Made by a program: the position numbers and the translations under genes. Positions 17,589 to 20,000 of a stretch of DNA of 20,000 nucleotides are shown here, piece after piece. Under the pieces are notes generated by a model. The model searched no databases, was not told the DNA's origin, and was given only the letters and a program-made list of their open reading frames with translations. This DNA comes from Zygnema cylindricum (taxonomy: Eukaryota; Streptophyta; Zygnematophyceae; Zygnematales; Zygnemataceae), in the NCBI GenBank assembly GCA_037447655.1, contig JBBHKE010001891.1, forward strand, positions 236,639 through 256,638, read 5' to 3'. How positions within the stretch are numbered: position 1 is the stretch's first letter; each line of letters opens with the position of its first letter.

Positions 17589-19018
17589 ATAGTTATTTGT
17601 AATGTGTGACCTCCTTTTCTGGAGTAGAACGAGATATGTACGCCCTGCGTCTTCAATTAGTCCTCTTTTGCAAAGAGGCTTACATGGCATGCTTCATTGT
17701 TGACCCATGAGAATTTTCATGAGCACTATATCCAATATCTCAAAAACCCTGTGACATTTTGCACGTCCAATTTGAAGGTGTGGTTTACTTTGCTTCATTG
17801 TTGAAACGATGATAAAAAAAGAGGCGTCTGTTTCTGTATCAGGTCTGAGACAGTTCAGGAGAGTCAAAGAGCTTGCATTATGAAAAGCTGAACATGTCTC
17901 AACTAGTCGGGTACAGAACAGGTGGAGAGTGTTAAATTGCTTAGACTTTTAATATTTGCAGGCCAGGAGTGGAAGGCATATTGCTTCTAATCAAAAGCCC
18001 TTTTTCAGAAAAGGGCTACTTGACGAGAATTTGGTATGTTTGTGATAGTTTATGAGAGCTTTTTTGTGAGAAATGTGTTTTTTGTTCTTTTTCTTTGATA
18101 TTGAAGATCCGCTTTTGCCTTATCGTCTTTAAATTTGATGAATATGCTGGAATCTTGAGGCCTTAATAGAGATATTTCATTCAGCTGGTTCATACTGTGT
18201 GGGCTAATAAATTATTATTACCACATTATTATGTGACTGGCTTTCCAATACCTGATCACTATTAGTCAGTTTCTTTAACAGAAACTCATCCTGACCTATT
18301 TCAAGCACAGTCGCAAGTCGCACCTTATACCTAACAGGCTTCTATCCCGTCTTTTTATTTTCTTGAAATCATGGATCTATTATTTCAATATGGACTTGGT
18401 TTTTAGTCAACTCTTCATTTTGTCGGATTTCTCTGTATTGCTGAGAATTGTATCATTTCCTGTGAGGACAATGTCATTGTCAGTTTGCCAGTAAGGGGGA
18501 TATAACTTTGAATTGTTCACTTCTTCGAAGAAACATAATAGAATTATTGAATATCAGTATGTGTTCTTGGTTTGTTTACTCTTTATTGGTGTTCTTGCTG
18601 TCCCGCCATCGCCTTTTTGACTAATTTCTACACTGCTGTGTGCCGATTTTCATTTTTGGCAATGCCACCTCTTTTGTACCCCTGGACTCAGATGCTTTAC
18701 CATCGCGCTTTTTAATTCAATCTGCTGTGATTTTAACTATCAAACAAAAAGTCATGATCATAGAATCAAGGAATTCCTGACACCATAATAAGGTACCAAT
18801 ATTCTCAGAGCCTCCACCATCACCTTACAAGTCATCAAGATAAGCTTGTTATATGGAAAGATTAAATCAAAATACAAAACAAAGAAAGCAGGTTGTAAGG
18901 TTTTTTGGTTTTAAAAGAGGTAAGCTGATGATGAAGCGGAGGGAAAGAGTTAAACGTAAAAGAAATGGGAAGAGTGGATGTGGGTATAATTAAGTCTGCC
19001 AAACAGTCAATTAGAATC
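17589..19018. other. 3' flank of the RRM gene and intergenic DNA
   Basis: No gene was recognised. A TGTAA motif about 10 bases after the stop (near 17598) and an AATAAA at 18206-18211 are possible poly(A) signals, but I cannot choose between them. Several short frames occur without conserved content. Confidence 0.5.
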
Positions 19019-19020
19019 TA

Positions 19021-19214
19021 CACTGTCGATCGTATTTAGCATGTATAAATGAGTAAAGAAAAAATTAGCGTCATTAATTCGAATTCAGTGCCAGGAGATG
19101 TGGCAAACTATGGTCCACGTCCTTAAATAGCGTCATTTATTCTATTTAAGGTTCAAGGGTCAAAATTTAGGGGTGCCGAATTAGTGTTCAACACGCTAAA
19201 TACGATCGACGGTG
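19021..19214. mobile_element. 194-bp TA-flanked MITE related to the one at 13092-13642
   Basis: CACTGTCGATCGTATTTAGC at 19021-19040 is the inverse of the right end 19195-19214 with one mismatch. TA borders both ends (19019-19020 and 19215-19216). The first bases resemble the nested MITE (CACCGTCAATCG), and GAGTAAAG and ATAGCG motifs follow in both, so I place them in one family. No coding capacity. Confidence 0.75.
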
Positions 19215-19216
19215 TA

Positions 19217-20000
19217 GCTTGTACTCAAGGATGTGCGAACTGGAGAGATTGGTATGAATAAGAATCTCAAAATGTATACTAGAATTGTGGAACAGAATCT
19301 GCCACTTAGTTTCAATGCGTGTGAGACATTTTCTAACACCTCTCATCTCCAGAGACTGTTCGAAGGGAGTTCAGGAAGTTTTTCAAGCCAGCCTAACCTG
19401 TATCAGTTGTAGGAGTGCGTGGGAGGATAGATACAGGCGCTCGTAAATCTACAGGCATTTGCTGACAATAAGAAGAAATGATATCAGAAGCGGGCGCCCT
19501 CAGGACTGATGGGGAAAGAGTGATGACCACTAGGAAGGAATTCATCCTTCTTTTTATTTTTTTATTCTATTTTATTATTGCTAGGAAGGAACTCATTCAA
19601 AGTAACTCCAGACAATCATCTACTACGTCTGCCGTTGGAAAAAAAATATCATAGAATCGCGGTGGAGAATTGAGAATTAGAGTGGAATAATAGGCAAGAT
19701 GCGAGTGAAAAAAAAAATATGAGATCAATCGAGTAAAAAATGAGGTGGTCCGGAAGATTAGGTGAGGAGAAATGGAAAATCGATGGAGCAAACAAACTCC
19801 ATGAAAAACAGTTGAAATATCATAGCATCTGAAAATTATAATTCCAATATTTACCAATGAGCGAGCAATCCCATACATGCGCGACCGTGTAAGTGTTTTT
19901 TGAGACCTTTAATAGTCTAGACAGATATTGTTGGAAGTCTACAAAAATAATAATAAAGACAATAACAATTGTGTTTGGACTTGGGAGTATAATAGATTTG
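19217..20000. other. intergenic DNA at the right edge
   Basis: No gene was recognised. A 16-bp direct repeat (CTAGGAAGGAATTCAT at 19530-19545, and 19581-19596 with one mismatch) flanks a T-rich stretch of 35 bases. A minus-strand open frame at 19597-19878 is rich in Phe, Ser and Leu with no recognisable motif. Confidence 0.5.

Noticed and set aside
18201-18220. AATAAA at 18206-18211 as the definite poly(A) site of the RRM gene
   Set aside because: It would need a 3' UTR of more than 600 bases, and plant signals are loose; kept only as a possibility.

Overview
The window comes from the nuclear genome of a green plant (streptophyte). It is AT-rich, its two genes have many GT-AG introns, one gene encodes a chloroplast-targeted RNA-binding protein of the cpRNP type, and the other encodes a plant-like 26S proteasome lid subunit. 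I cannot name the species. A bryophyte or charophyte-grade plant would fit, but that is a guess.

Layout. Positions 1-4203 hold no gene I can support. Their dominant feature is a perfect 514-base mirror repeat: positions 905-1418 read backwards, without complementing, are identical to positions 1-514. A degenerate repeat region follows at about 2761-3275. From 12263 down to 4204 the minus strand carries a complete 12-exon gene for the proteasome lid subunit RPN5 (475 aa). From 14817 to 17588 the plus strand carries a complete 4-exon gene for a two-RRM chloroplast ribonucleoprotein (279 aa). Positions 17589-20000 are 3' flank and intergenic DNA with one small MITE-like element.

The two genes are head to head, with 2.55 kb between their start codons. 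That interval holds a nested set of transposons. A non-autonomous hAT (Ac/Ds-like) element at 12745-13988 has 13-bp terminal inverted repeats and an exact 8-bp target duplication. Inside it is a roughly 65-bp tandem repeat, and one of its units is split by a 551-bp TA-flanked MITE. A foldback palindrome (14309-14396) lies close to the probable promoter of the RRM gene, and its leader contains a minimal start-stop uORF (AUGUAA).

Most introns of RPN5 contain their own local tandem duplication or low-complexity tract. Three of these duplications copy a real exon-intron junction (exon 5 donor, exon 8 donor, exon 10 acceptor), leaving decoy splice sites next to the true ones. The two genes act in different compartments: RPN5 in the nucleus and cytosol, the RRM protein in the chloroplast stroma. 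I see no functional link beyond the shared upstream region. All exon boundaries were placed by eye from reading frame, GT-AG sites and remembered family conservation.
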